The notes under the pieces are model-generated. The model did not search any database, had not been told where the DNA came from, and saw nothing but the letters and a program-made list of their open reading frames with translations. A stretch of 64,000 nucleotides of DNA from JAJFIE01 sp964344255 (GTDB taxonomy: Bacteria > Pseudomonadota > Alphaproteobacteria > Rhodospirillales > Casp-alpha2): NCBI GenBank assembly GCA_964344255.1, contig CAYFMQ010000001.1, positions 496,001 to 560,000 of the forward strand. Direction: 5' to 3'. Positions 1 through 9,176 of this stretch are shown piece by piece (positions within the stretch are counted from its first letter, which is position 1; every line of letters begins with the position of its first letter). Position numbers and translations under genes: made by a program.

Positions 1-958
1 GGAAGCGGTCGAAACCGTCATCACCATGTTCGACATGGCCTTGGGCGGCGAAGGCAAATTTAAGGAAACGCCCTGCTGCCATTCGGTTCAGGGCGACGGC
101 GTGCCGCCGCTCCGGTTCGCCGAGGAACGCTGCCTGATCAAGGAGGCCTCCATCCGGGCCGGCATGCCCCTGATGATCGCGTCGGCCCCGCAGGCCGGCG
201 CCACCTCGCCCGCTGCGCTCGCCGGCACCATCGTGCAGGTCATCGCCGAGGCCATCGCCGGGCTGGTGTACGTTCACGCCGTCAAGCCGGGTCATCCTGT
301 CGCTTTCGCCCCGTGGCCATTCGTCGCTGACCTCCGTACCGGGGCCATGAGCGGCGGCAGCGCAGAACAAGCCCTGCTGTCGGGCGCCGTGGCGCAGATG
401 GGGAAATTCTATGACCTGCCGACCAGCGTCCCCGCCGGCATGGCGGATTCGAAAGCGCCGGATGCCCAGGCGGGGTATGAGAAAGCGTATACCACGGCGC
501 TCGCCGGGCTGGCGGGCGCCAGCATGGTTCATGAATCGGCCGGCATGCACGGCAGCCTTATGGGCTGCACGCTGGAAAGTTTCGTCATCGACAACGACAT
601 GCTGGGCAGCATCCTGCGCACCATCCGGGGTGTCGAGGTCACCGACGAGACGCTTTCCCTTGACGTGATCGCCGACGTGAACGTCAACGGTCCGGGCCAT
701 TACCTGGGCCACGACCAGACACTTTCCATGATGGAAACGGAGTACCGCTATCCGCCACTTTCCGACCGCGCCAGCCCCGCTGCGTGGGAGGAGGAAGGAG
801 CGCTGGACATGGAAGCGAGAGCGCGCAACACGGTCACGGAAACCCTGTCGTCACACTATCCCGGCCATGTCTCAGAAGAACTCGACGCAGAATACCGGAA
901 ACGGTTCAACATCCTCCTGCCGCGGGAGTTCATGCAGCCCGGTAATGAGCGATGGTGA
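1..958 (+). CDS. MttB-family corrinoid-dependent methyltransferase, 5' truncated
   Basis: This is the C-terminal ~319 residues of a trimethylamine methyltransferase (MttB) family protein; the reading frame enters from base 2 and full members have about 480-510 residues, so the start lies outside the window. Family hallmarks are the DAQAGYEKAY stretch and the MHGSLMGCTLESFVIDND block. Known members move a methyl group from a methylated amine or betaine to a corrinoid protein. No in-frame TAG occurs in the visible part, which should cover the region where true MttB carries pyrrolysine, so I infer a pyrrolysine-free MtgB-like (betaine-type) member. The substrate cannot be read from sequence. Confidence 0.88.
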   Translation, partial: EAVETVITMFDMALGGEGKFKETPCCHSVQGDGVPPLRFAEERCLIKEASIRAGMPLMIASAPQAGATSPAALAGTIVQVIAEAIAGLVYVHAVKPGHPVAFAPWPFVADLRTGAMSGGSAEQALLSGAVAQMGKFYDLPTSVPAGMADSKAPDAQAGYEKAYTTALAGLAGASMVHESAGMHGSLMGCTLESFVIDNDMLGSILRTIRGVEVTDETLSLDVIADVNVNGPGHYLGHDQTLSMMETEYRYPPLSDRASPAAWEEEGALDMEARARNTVTETLSSHYPGHVSEELDAEYRKRFNILLPREFMQPGNERW

Positions 959-1045
959 GTAAGCACACCCGGATAAAGCAATATCCAATTCCGTCGCTTA
1001 GATGTTAATCTGTCCGGGGGAGATGGCAGACGGCGAGATATAACT

Positions 1046-1369
1046 GTGAGCAGCGCAATCGAAATCTATATCTGCAAGAAAGGCCAGGACCTGAAAGACG
1101 GCGCTGTTGAATACAGCCAGACAATTCACGCCAGATCGGACGCCGAGCAGGACGCCCAGGCGCGAGTCAAAAAGGATCCGTCTATCCATCGGATTGCCTA
1201 TTACAAAATCAGCGGTGACGGCGATTTCAAGGTGTTCTATTCCTTCACGAATGAGGCCCTGGCCGGGGACAGGCCAAAATCGACACGGGAAACCGTTAAG
1301 AAAAAACCCTCAGCAAAGAAGAAGCCACAGAAGAAAAAGTCTTTTTGGCAGAAGATGCTTGGCGATTAA
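1046..1369 (+). CDS. small basic hypothetical protein
   Basis: A 107-residue protein opening with GTG. I do not recognise a family. The first ~70 residues look like a compact alpha/beta domain (MSSAIEIYICKKGQDLKDG at the start, an IHRIAYYKI strand in the middle). The last ~35 residues are a lysine-rich, low-complexity tail ending KSFWQKMLGD, which could bind nucleic acid or membrane. It lies 88 bp after the methyltransferase and 25 bp before GMC oxidoreductase 1 on the same strand, so the three may be co-transcribed. An open frame on the opposite strand (998-1189) is less convincing. Confidence 0.6.
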   Translation: MSSAIEIYICKKGQDLKDGAVEYSQTIHARSDAEQDAQARVKKDPSIHRIAYYKISGDGDFKVFYSFTNEALAGDRPKSTRETVKKKPSAKKKPQKKKSFWQKMLGD

Positions 1370-1393
1370 TAAAGCCGAATGAGGAAATCGGGA

Positions 1394-3016
1394 ATGGGAA
1401 ATACTTACGACTACATCATCGTGGGCGCGGGATCAGCGGGGTGCGTTCTTGCAAACCGGCTCAGCGCCGATCCGGGCATACGTGTCCTGCTGATCGAGGC
1501 CGGCGGAAGCGACAACCACCTGATCATCCAGATGCCGGCGGCATGCGCCATAGCGGCGCGCGATTCCCGGTTTGACTGGGGCTACGTCTCCGAACCGGAA
1601 GCCAATTGCGACGGCCGGACTATCCTGGAACACCGCGGCAGGGTATTGGGCGGCTCGTCCTCGACCAACGGGATGGTCGCAAATCGTGGAAACCCGCATG
1701 ATTACGACGGCTGGGCGACGGAAGGCCTGCCAACATGGTCTTTTGCCCACTGCCTACCCTATTTCAGGAAAATGGAAACCTATGGAGAAGGAGCGAACGA
1801 CTGGCGTGGCGGCGACGGCCCGCAGTCCATAGAACGCTGCCCGGCGACGCATCCCCTTTACCAGGCTTTCCTCGCGGCCGGCGTTGAGGCCGGCTACGGC
1901 CTCACGGAAGACCAGAACGCCGCCAAGCATGAGGGCTTTCACGTCGCGCAAAGCTTTACCCGCAATGGCCGCCGGTGCAGCACGGCGGCGGCTTACCTGC
2001 ACCCCGTCAGCCACCGATCCAACCTGACAGTACTGAGCAACACCTTGACACACCGTATCGTTTTCGATGGAAAGCGGGCCGTCGGCGTCGAAGCCGAAAC
2101 AGGGGGACAGGTGACCACCCATGAAGCATCACGCGAGGTCATCGTAGCTGCCGGGGCGATCAACTCACCGCAGCTCCTGTTGCTTTCCGGTATCGGCGAT
2201 CCAACGCAACTTCGCACCCATGGCATTCTCCTTACCGCCGACGTGCCCGCCGTCGGGCAAAACCTGGAAGATCACCCGATCGTTCCCATCAAATATGCAA
2301 CCCCCGACGGCCTCTCCCTTTCGCACAAGCTCAAAGGCTTGAGGCGCTACCCCATCGGTTTGCAATGGCTTCTATTCAAGTCGGGTCTCGGAGCTTCCAC
2401 CATGTGTGAGGCCGGTTGCTTCTTCCGCTCGTCGGACGAGGCCGACTATGCCGATATTCAGCACGAGTTTTATCCCCTGACCGCCGAACTGGGTGAAGAA
2501 GAGGCGAACTTCGACGACGGTTTTATGTTCTCCATGGGCTTGATGCGACCCGAATCGCGCGGCCATGTGACCCTGAAATCCGCCGATCCCGGCGTACACC
2601 CGGAAATCGTCTTCAACTATTTTGCTGAGGAGAAAGATCGCCGCGTCATGATCGACGGCCTCAGGAAAACGCTGGAGATGGCGGCGCAGAGCGCGTTTGA
2701 CGGACTGCGCCAGGGCGAAATCTCGCCCGGTTCCAACGTCCAGTCCGACGACGAAATCATGGCCTGGCTCAGAAGCGCAGCCTCGACCGAATTCCATCCC
2801 TGTTCGACCTGCCGCATGGGCGTGGGTGAAGACAGCGTCACCGACGGCGAGGGGCGGGTCCATGAAACGGAAGGCCTGCGCGTTGTCGACGCCTCGATCA
2901 TGCCACACAACGTTACGGCCAACCTGAACGCCCCGGTGATCATGATCGCGGAAAAACTCGCCGACGAGATCTTGGGCAACGATACTCTGTCGCCGAGCCC
3001 CTTAACGCCCCAATAA
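1394..3016 (+). CDS. GMC-family FAD oxidoreductase 1 (choline dehydrogenase-like)
   Basis: A 540-residue glucose-methanol-choline oxidoreductase, a cytoplasmic FAD enzyme family that oxidises primary or secondary alcohols. It shows the N-terminal Rossmann motif GAGSAG (11-16), the GGSSSTNGM FAD signature, and the C-terminal active site with HPCSTCRMG (His ~468) and NLNAP (Asn ~512). I chose ATG 1394 because GAGG lies about 9 bases upstream; an in-frame ATG at 1379 has no ribosome site. It is the first of three GMC paralogues here. Substrate is unknown; the choline dehydrogenase label is only by family. Confidence 0.92.
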   Translation: MGNTYDYIIVGAGSAGCVLANRLSADPGIRVLLIEAGGSDNHLIIQMPAACAIAARDSRFDWGYVSEPEANCDGRTILEHRGRVLGGSSSTNGMVANRGNPHDYDGWATEGLPTWSFAHCLPYFRKMETYGEGANDWRGGDGPQSIERCPATHPLYQAFLAAGVEAGYGLTEDQNAAKHEGFHVAQSFTRNGRRCSTAAAYLHPVSHRSNLTVLSNTLTHRIVFDGKRAVGVEAETGGQVTTHEASREVIVAAGAINSPQLLLLSGIGDPTQLRTHGILLTADVPAVGQNLEDHPIVPIKYATPDGLSLSHKLKGLRRYPIGLQWLLFKSGLGASTMCEAGCFFRSSDEADYADIQHEFYPLTAELGEEEANFDDGFMFSMGLMRPESRGHVTLKSADPGVHPEIVFNYFAEEKDRRVMIDGLRKTLEMAAQSAFDGLRQGEISPGSNVQSDDEIMAWLRSAASTEFHPCSTCRMGVGEDSVTDGEGRVHETEGLRVVDASIMPHNVTANLNAPVIMIAEKLADEILGNDTLSPSPLTPQ

Positions 3017-3086
3017 AATCTTCCGACCCCCCCATTTAGATGATCAGCGCTGGCCTAGCGCCCGTCCTGCATGTTAAAAGCCAGCC

Positions 3087-3728
3087 ATGAAAGCCGCTAT
3101 CATTCCCGTCACCGCATTCCAGCAGAACTGCTCGCTTCTTTGGTGTGAGAACACCATGAAGGGCGCCGTCGTCGATCCCGGCGGCGAACTGGACGTGATC
3201 CTGAAGGAAGCCGAAACCCACAACGTGGAGATCGAAAAGATCCTCATTACCCACGGCCATGTGGACCATGCCGCCGGCACGGCGGAACTGAAACGCCGCC
3301 TCAATGTCCCCATCGAAGGGCCGCACGAGGACGAGCGTTTCTGGATCGACCGGTTGCCGGAAGACGCCATCGAATGGGGCTTCCCTGAATCGGAAGTGTT
3401 CGAGCCGGATCGCTGGCTCGTCAACGGCGATACCGTCACCGCCGGCGAGCTGACGCTGGAAGTTTACCACTGCCCCGGGCATACGCCGGGTCATGTCGTG
3501 TTCTTCGAGCCTGAAACGCGGGTCGCATTCGTGGGTGACGTCCTGTTTCAGGGATCCATCGGGCGTACGGATTTTCCCAAGGGGAATCATGCGGACCTGA
3601 TTCGTTCCATCCGTGAGCGCCTGTGGCCGCTTGGCGACGACGTCACCTTCGTCCCCGGCCACGGCCCGGCTTCCACCTTCGGCGCTGAACGCCAGAGCAA
3701 TCCCTTCGTCGGCGACGGGGTCGTTTAA
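3087..3728 (+). CDS. MBL-fold metallo-hydrolase (glyoxalase II-like)
   Basis: A 213-residue metallo-beta-lactamase-fold protein, the size of short YcbL-type glyoxalase II-like enzymes that hydrolyse thioesters such as S-lactoylglutathione. The metal-binding motif THGHVDHAAG gives H56, H58, D60 and H61; HCPGHTPGH, FVGDVLFQGSIGRTD and FVPGHGP supply the remaining ligands. Its stop codon overlaps that of the converging MATE gene by 4 bp (3725-3728), so it probably ends its own transcription unit. Persulfide dioxygenase or another thioesterase is possible; the metal-dependent hydrolase assignment is secure. Confidence 0.9.
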   Translation: MKAAIIPVTAFQQNCSLLWCENTMKGAVVDPGGELDVILKEAETHNVEIEKILITHGHVDHAAGTAELKRRLNVPIEGPHEDERFWIDRLPEDAIEWGFPESEVFEPDRWLVNGDTVTAGELTLEVYHCPGHTPGHVVFFEPETRVAFVGDVLFQGSIGRTDFPKGNHADLIRSIRERLWPLGDDVTFVPGHGPASTFGAERQSNPFVGDGVV

Positions 3729-5131
3729 TCGAGAACAGGTTCCGGGACCGGTTCCGGCGTCAGCAGATCAGGCCTTCTGCCTTCCACCGCCGCCTTTGAG
3801 AGCAAATGGAAGCGCCAGAGCAACAGGCTGCCGGTGACCGTCAGTCCGCAGGCCAGTCCCCACCACAGACCTTCGGGACCGTAGCCCATGGGGAACGCCA
3901 GAACCCAGCCGCCGCCGATTCCGAACACCCAGTATCCCAACGAGGCGATCCACATGGGGATCAGCGTATCGCGCATACCCCTCAATGCACGTGTTGCGAT
4001 GGCCTGCAAGCCGTCCGTCAACTGGAACACGGCGCCGATGAAGAACAGGACGATTGCCAGCTCCACGACCGCTGCGTTTTCCGGGTCGGTTATATCCAGG
4101 AAAGCCGCCGACAGAAGTTCAGGCAGGAAGATAAAGGCGACAGAAAAACACCCCATGGACAAAAACCCGAGGCAGACCGCCAGCATACCGGCGCGGCGGG
4201 CGTCACCGGGGCGTTTCGCGCCTAGTTCGTGGGCGACCCTGATCCCGGCGGCTTCACCAAGCCCAAGGGAGAAAACAAACGTCATGGCGGTCCAGCCCAT
4301 GACCACCTCGTTGGCGGCAAGGGCATCGGCGCTGATCACGCCCATCAGGACGATCACGGCGATGAACATGCCGCCTTCCAGCAGGGCAATACCGCCGATG
4401 GGCATGCCGAGGCGGAGAATTTTCAGCATTTCCTTCCAGTCGAATTCCAGGATATGGCTGAATACATTGTGCTCCTTAAGCCCCGGGGCCACGCTGACAT
4501 ACCACGCCATGGACAGGAACATGCCCCAGATCACGATGGTTGTGGCCCATCCCGCCCCGGCGACGCCCATGGCCGGAATACCGAAGCCGCCGAACACCAG
4601 AACATAAGTGACGGGCACTTTTGCGATCACGGTGCTGACCGTGATCATCAGGACCGGCACGGCGCGGCTCATGGCCGATGTATAGGCCCGCAAGGCGATA
4701 AACAGCACACCGGGAACCAGGCTCCATGAAAGCGGTTCCACATAGTCGCGGCCCAGCTCGATGACACGCGGGTCCTGCCCGGTGAGCGCCAGGAGATCGC
4801 CCAGATACCAGCACAACACCGTCGCCGGCACGCCAAGCGCAAAGGCGACCCACAGGCCCTGCGCCACATGGTGGCCGATTTCCTCCGGGCGTTCCGCGCC
4901 GCGGGAATGGGCGACGAGAATGCCAACGATGGAAACCACGGCGGTAATGAAAATCAGCGCCTCGAAGGCCGCGTTTCCGAGCAGGCCCACAGCGCCCAAT
5001 TCCAGCGAGCCCAACCGGCCGACCATGACGTGATCGACCAGCACCATGGCGACCTCGGCCAGATAGGCGCCGGCCAGCGGCGCCGCAATGATCATGGTTT
5101 GCTTCAGTTCATGGGACAGGGGACGAGACAT
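3725..5131 (-). CDS. MATE-family multidrug/cation efflux transporter
   Basis: A 468-residue integral membrane protein of the MATE family, which exports drugs or metabolites against Na+ or H+ entry. About 12 hydrophobic segments are visible and the two halves resemble each other, as in all MATE proteins; typical motifs include MVDHVMVGRLGSLELGAV near the N terminus and LRGMRDTLIPMW in the second half. I place the start at 5131 (MSRPLSHELKQT): the frame extends to 5233, but those 34 residues do not look like MATE sequence. It converges on the MBL hydrolase and is divergent from the nucleoside transporter. Substrate unknown. Confidence 0.92.
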   Translation of the reverse strand: MSRPLSHELKQTMIIAAPLAGAYLAEVAMVLVDHVMVGRLGSLELGAVGLLGNAAFEALIFITAVVSIVGILVAHSRGAERPEEIGHHVAQGLWVAFALGVPATVLCWYLGDLLALTGQDPRVIELGRDYVEPLSWSLVPGVLFIALRAYTSAMSRAVPVLMITVSTVIAKVPVTYVLVFGGFGIPAMGVAGAGWATTIVIWGMFLSMAWYVSVAPGLKEHNVFSHILEFDWKEMLKILRLGMPIGGIALLEGGMFIAVIVLMGVISADALAANEVVMGWTAMTFVFSLGLGEAAGIRVAHELGAKRPGDARRAGMLAVCLGFLSMGCFSVAFIFLPELLSAAFLDITDPENAAVVELAIVLFFIGAVFQLTDGLQAIATRALRGMRDTLIPMWIASLGYWVFGIGGGWVLAFPMGYGPEGLWWGLACGLTVTGSLLLWRFHLLSKAAVEGRRPDLLTPEPVPEPVLD

Positions 5132-5321
5132 GGCTGAGAAAAACTTAGTAGTTCCGGCAAAAACACATGCGCCGGGCGTCAAGGCCCGGCAGATCCAGGG
5201 TACAATGATCCTATTTCTCTTGAATGGAAACATCTCATTTGTGAGAAATCACTTTGAACTTGGAGCGGTGCCGGGTAGCGTTTTGCAGGACATAAGGCGA
5301 AGAGGATAAAGGGGGAAGTCC

Positions 5322-6572
5322 ATGATATGGCAGAGCATGTTGGGCCTTGTGGTTTTCACCGGCCTCGCCTGGGTATTCAGCGAAAACCGCTTGCGCGCGC
5401 CCTGGAAAGTGGCTGGCGTCGGCCTGGGGCTGCAAATCCTGATTGCCTTGTTACTGCTGAAGATTCCCATTGTTCAACCGGCGTTCCTGGCCCTCAATGA
5501 TGTCGTCATCGCCGTGCAGGAGGCCACGCGGGCGGGCACGTCCTTCGTGTTCGGATACATCGGCGGCGGCCCCCTGCCATTCGAGGAATCCTATCCCGGC
5601 GCCAGCTTCACGCTCGCCTTCCAGGCGCTGCCCCTGATCCTGGTGGTCAGCGCCCTGTCCGCCGTGCTGTTTCACTGGCGCATCCTGCCCGCCGTCGTCC
5701 GCGGGTTCGCCTGGCTGCTCGAAAAAACCCTGGGCGTCAGTGGCGCGGGTGGATTCGCCGTCGCCGCCAATATTTTCGTCGGCATGGTTGAAGCGCCCCT
5801 GCTGGTCAGGCCCTACGTTGAAAAGCTGACCCGTTCCGATCTGTTCATGGTCATGACCGCCGGCATGGCGACCATCGCCGGCACCATGATGGTGCTTTAT
5901 GCTTCCGTGCTTGGCGGCGTAGTCGAAAATGCGCTCGGCCATATCCTGACGGCGTCCCTGATCAGCGCACCCGCCGCCGTGATGACGGCGCGCCTGATGG
6001 TTCCGGTCAATGCCGTATCGGCATCCGATAAACCTGCTGCGTTTGAGGTCCCCCGTCTTTACAGTTCAACCATGGATGCAGTGACCAAAGGCACCACGGA
6101 TGGCATCAGCCTGCTGATCAATGTCATCGCCATGCTGATCGTCATCGTCGCCCTTGTATCGCTGGTCAACATGATGCTGGGGTTACTACCGGATGTGGGT
6201 GGCACCGCCCTGTCGCTGGAACGAATGCTGGGATGGGTCATGACGCCCTTCGCCTGGCTGCTGGGCGTGCCTTGGGACCAGGCGCAGGCGGCCGGGCAGT
6301 TGCTGGGCGTGAAAGTGATCCTGAACGAATTCATCGCCTATCTTCAACTCGTGCAGCTTGACGGAAACGCTCTGGATGAGCGATCACGCATGATCCTGAT
6401 CTACGCCCTGTGCGGTTTCGCCAACCTGGGGAGCCTGGGCATCATGATCGGCGGCATTCTTTCCATAGCGCCGGAAAGGCGGCACGACATCCTGACCCTG
6501 GCGCCCCGGACCATCGTATCCGGTATGCTGGCGACCTCGCTGACGGGCTGTGTGATTGGGCTGCTTTACTGA
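5322..6572 (+). CDS. CNT-family concentrative nucleoside transporter (NupC-like)
   Basis: A 416-residue inner-membrane protein close in length to NupC (400). The order is the CNT one: an N-terminal three-helix segment, a gate region with GFAVAANIFVGMVEAPLL, and C-terminal nucleoside-binding loops including KVILNEFIAYLQL and a FANLGSLGIMIGG segment. It would import nucleosides with Na+ or H+. A strong GGGGGA ribosome site lies 7-12 bases before the ATG. It is divergent from the MATE gene (190 bp apart) and converges on the dehydrogenase at 6579 with only 6 bp between stops. No nucleoside-catabolic gene is adjacent. Confidence 0.92.
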   Translation: MIWQSMLGLVVFTGLAWVFSENRLRAPWKVAGVGLGLQILIALLLLKIPIVQPAFLALNDVVIAVQEATRAGTSFVFGYIGGGPLPFEESYPGASFTLAFQALPLILVVSALSAVLFHWRILPAVVRGFAWLLEKTLGVSGAGGFAVAANIFVGMVEAPLLVRPYVEKLTRSDLFMVMTAGMATIAGTMMVLYASVLGGVVENALGHILTASLISAPAAVMTARLMVPVNAVSASDKPAAFEVPRLYSSTMDAVTKGTTDGISLLINVIAMLIVIVALVSLVNMMLGLLPDVGGTALSLERMLGWVMTPFAWLLGVPWDQAQAAGQLLGVKVILNEFIAYLQLVQLDGNALDERSRMILIYALCGFANLGSLGIMIGGILSIAPERRHDILTLAPRTIVSGMLATSLTGCVIGLLY

Positions 6573-6578
6573 CCGGCC

Positions 6579-9014
6579 TCAGGCCCGCATGCGGGAGCCT
6601 TCCGCGTCGAACAAAGCACCCAGGTGCATGACGGCGGGGCGCTCGTCTCCCTGCAGTTCCACAATACACGCGGCGCCTTCGGCAATAACGTCCGGTTTCA
6701 GGTAGGCAAGCGCCAGGCTCTGGCCGATGGTGTGGCCATATCCGCCGGAAGAGACATAGCCAATCCGTTCACCGTTCACGAAGACGGCCTCGCCGCCGGA
6801 GGTATCGGCATCATCCACCTCCACGCTCAACAGCACGCGCTGGACGGAAGGTCTCTTTTCCTTGGCCGCCAATGTGGCCTCGCGACCGATGAAGTCGGGC
6901 TTGTCCAGCTTCGCGAACCTATCGAGCCCGGCCTCGAAAACCGTGTAGTCCGGTCCCAGATCCGCGCCCCAGGTGGGGAATGCTTTTTCCAGCCTCAAGG
7001 ACATCATGGCGCGACCGCCGGCGAGACGCAGACCCTCGTCCCTGCCAGCCTCCATCAGGGTATCGAACAGGGTTCGCTGGTATTCTGACGGACAGTAGAT
7101 CTCGTAGCCAAGCTCACCCGTGAACGAAACACGGAAGGCGGCGGCTTCAGGCACGTTGCCGAGGCTCATCGCCCTGGCGCTCAGGAACGGGAAGGCGTTA
7201 GCGCCCACATCCACGCTCGCCACCTTGGCCAGAATATCCCGGGATGCGGGCCCTGCCAGCATCAACCCGGTCCATCGCGACGACAGGTTTTCGATGGCGA
7301 CACTGCCGTCGGCGGGCAGGTAATCTTCAAAATGGCGCAGGTGGAAGCGCTGCATGGCGCCGGCGCCCAGCATCATGAAGGTATCGTCGTCCATACGGGT
7401 CACGGTGAAATCACCGACCACACGCCCGTTGGGGCTGAGCATGGGCGTCAGGCGCGTGCGCCCGATGGTTTCCGGCACACGGTTGGCAAGCATGTGGTTG
7501 AGCCAGTCTTCCGCGCCGGGCCCGAGGACGGCGTACTTGGCGAAGGTCGAGACCTCGAACAGGCCGGCGGTATCGCGCACGGTGCGGCATTCCTCACCCA
7601 CGGCGTCGAACCAGTTGCCGCGCTTGTAGGAATACTGATCGCGGGCTTCCTCGCCTTCACGGGCATACCAGAGCGGGCTTTCCCAGCCATAGGATTCACC
7701 GAAAACGGCTCCCGCCTCTTTCTGTTTATCGTAAGCGGGGAAAGTGCGGACCGGGCGTCCGGCCTCGAACTGGTGGTCGGGATAAATGCGCGCGCTGCGT
7801 TTTTCATAAAAATAAGCCGTTCTGGCGCGCGTATACTCGGTGCTCACGTGTTCGCCGAAGCGGGTCACGTCCCAGCAGAAAATGTCGATGCTGGGCTCGC
7901 CGTCGATGATCCAGTGCGCCAGCTCACGCCCGATGCCGCCGCCCTGGTTGAACCCGGTCATCACGCCGCAAGCGCAGAAATAATCCTTAAGCCCCGGGTA
8001 AGGACCGAGCAGGGGCCCCAGGTCCGGCGAGAAAATCATGGGACCGTTGATGACGTTCTTGATGCCGGCTTCCGCCACGACAGGGAAAATCTCGCACATG
8101 CGCTCGAAATTCCATTCCATGCGGCCCAGGTCGTCGGCCAGCAATTCGTGGTCGAAATCAAGCGGCGTGCCCTCCTCCGCCCAGTGGATGCACTTGTCCT
8201 CGTAGGCGCCCAACAGCAGACCCTGGCCCTCCTGGCGGGAATAGACGTTGGATTCCGCATCCGAAACGCTGGGAAATTCTTTCGCCATGGCTTCGATTTC
8301 CGGGATCGTCTCGGTCACAAGATAATGGTGCTCGACGGGCATCAGCGGCAGGGTAATGCCGGCCATGGCGGCAACTTCGCGCGCCCACAGTCCCGCAGCA
8401 TTGACCAGGACATCGCATTCGATGGTTCCCTGGTTGGTCACCACGGACCAGCCGCCGTCGGGTTTGGGATTGGTTTCCATGACTTCCGTGTGCCGGTAGA
8501 CAACAGCGCCCATGTTCCTGGCCGCCTTCGCATAGGCCATGGTGGCGCTGGCTGGATCGACGTGGCCTTTCATGGGCTCCCACAAAACGGAATGTAGCGG
8601 ACCCGTTTCCAGGATAGGGGCGTGTTCCTTTGCTTCTTCGAAGGAAATGAATTCGGCATCGATTCCTAGCCGGCGACCACGCCCGCGGGCGATTTTAAGC
8701 GCCGTCGTCTGCTCCGGCGTGCGGGCGAGCGATAGCCCGCCCGTTGGATGATAACCGGTCGCCTGACCGCTTTCCTCTTCGATCTGGGGATAGAGCTCGA
8801 AGGTGTATTTTTGCAGCGCTGAAACGGAATTCGGCGACGTCAGGGTGAACAGATTACCCGCCGCATGCCAGGAAGAGCCGGACGTCAATTCCCGCCGTTC
8901 AAGCAAGGCGATGTCGGTCCAGCCCATTTTCGCCAGATGATACAGGATGCTGCATCCGGTGACGCCGCCACCGATAACGGCCACCCGGACATGGGACTTC
9001 ATTGCCTCTGCCAT
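6579..9014 (-). CDS. dimethylglycine/sarcosine dehydrogenase-like FAD + GcvT fusion protein
   Basis: An 811-residue two-part enzyme. Residues ~8-370 are a DAO-type FAD domain with the dinucleotide motif GGGVTGCSILYHLAKMG and the SGSSWHAAGN motif near the flavin-linking position of this family. An FAO_M linker follows (~375-430), then residues ~430-800 match glycine-cleavage T protein domains that bind tetrahydrofolate. Known members (dimethylglycine and sarcosine dehydrogenases) N-demethylate methylated glycines and pass formaldehyde to folate. The start is supported by a GGTGAGGG site upstream. Its role fits the methylated-amine theme of the window, but closely related family members act on other N-methyl compounds. 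Confidence 0.9.
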   Translation of the reverse strand: MAEAMKSHVRVAVIGGGVTGCSILYHLAKMGWTDIALLERRELTSGSSWHAAGNLFTLTSPNSVSALQKYTFELYPQIEEESGQATGYHPTGGLSLARTPEQTTALKIARGRGRRLGIDAEFISFEEAKEHAPILETGPLHSVLWEPMKGHVDPASATMAYAKAARNMGAVVYRHTEVMETNPKPDGGWSVVTNQGTIECDVLVNAAGLWAREVAAMAGITLPLMPVEHHYLVTETIPEIEAMAKEFPSVSDAESNVYSRQEGQGLLLGAYEDKCIHWAEEGTPLDFDHELLADDLGRMEWNFERMCEIFPVVAEAGIKNVINGPMIFSPDLGPLLGPYPGLKDYFCACGVMTGFNQGGGIGRELAHWIIDGEPSIDIFCWDVTRFGEHVSTEYTRARTAYFYEKRSARIYPDHQFEAGRPVRTFPAYDKQKEAGAVFGESYGWESPLWYAREGEEARDQYSYKRGNWFDAVGEECRTVRDTAGLFEVSTFAKYAVLGPGAEDWLNHMLANRVPETIGRTRLTPMLSPNGRVVGDFTVTRMDDDTFMMLGAGAMQRFHLRHFEDYLPADGSVAIENLSSRWTGLMLAGPASRDILAKVASVDVGANAFPFLSARAMSLGNVPEAAAFRVSFTGELGYEIYCPSEYQRTLFDTLMEAGRDEGLRLAGGRAMMSLRLEKAFPTWGADLGPDYTVFEAGLDRFAKLDKPDFIGREATLAAKEKRPSVQRVLLSVEVDDADTSGGEAVFVNGERIGYVSSGGYGHTIGQSLALAYLKPDVIAEGAACIVELQGDERPAVMHLGALFDAEGSRMRA

Positions 9015-9176
9015 AAATCGCCCTCACCTTTTGTCACTTTCAACCTTCGGGAAAGAGTGAAAGATCGTGGCAAAAACGGCAAACGAAACTTTCACGCCCC
9101 CGGCAAAGTTTCTTTTTTTCATGCAGCTTCATGATTGGCGCTGGCAATCGGCGCGTTTCCTGCCTATCTAGGGCCC

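Noticed and set aside
1..958. Pyrrolysine (in-frame TAG) in the MttB homologue
   Set aside because: The visible frame is continuous with no internal TAG across the region where pyrrolysine is expected.
7332..8597. A 421-residue plus-strand open frame
   Set aside because: It is antisense to the dimethylglycine dehydrogenase-like gene and rich in His, Gly and Val as expected for a shadow frame.
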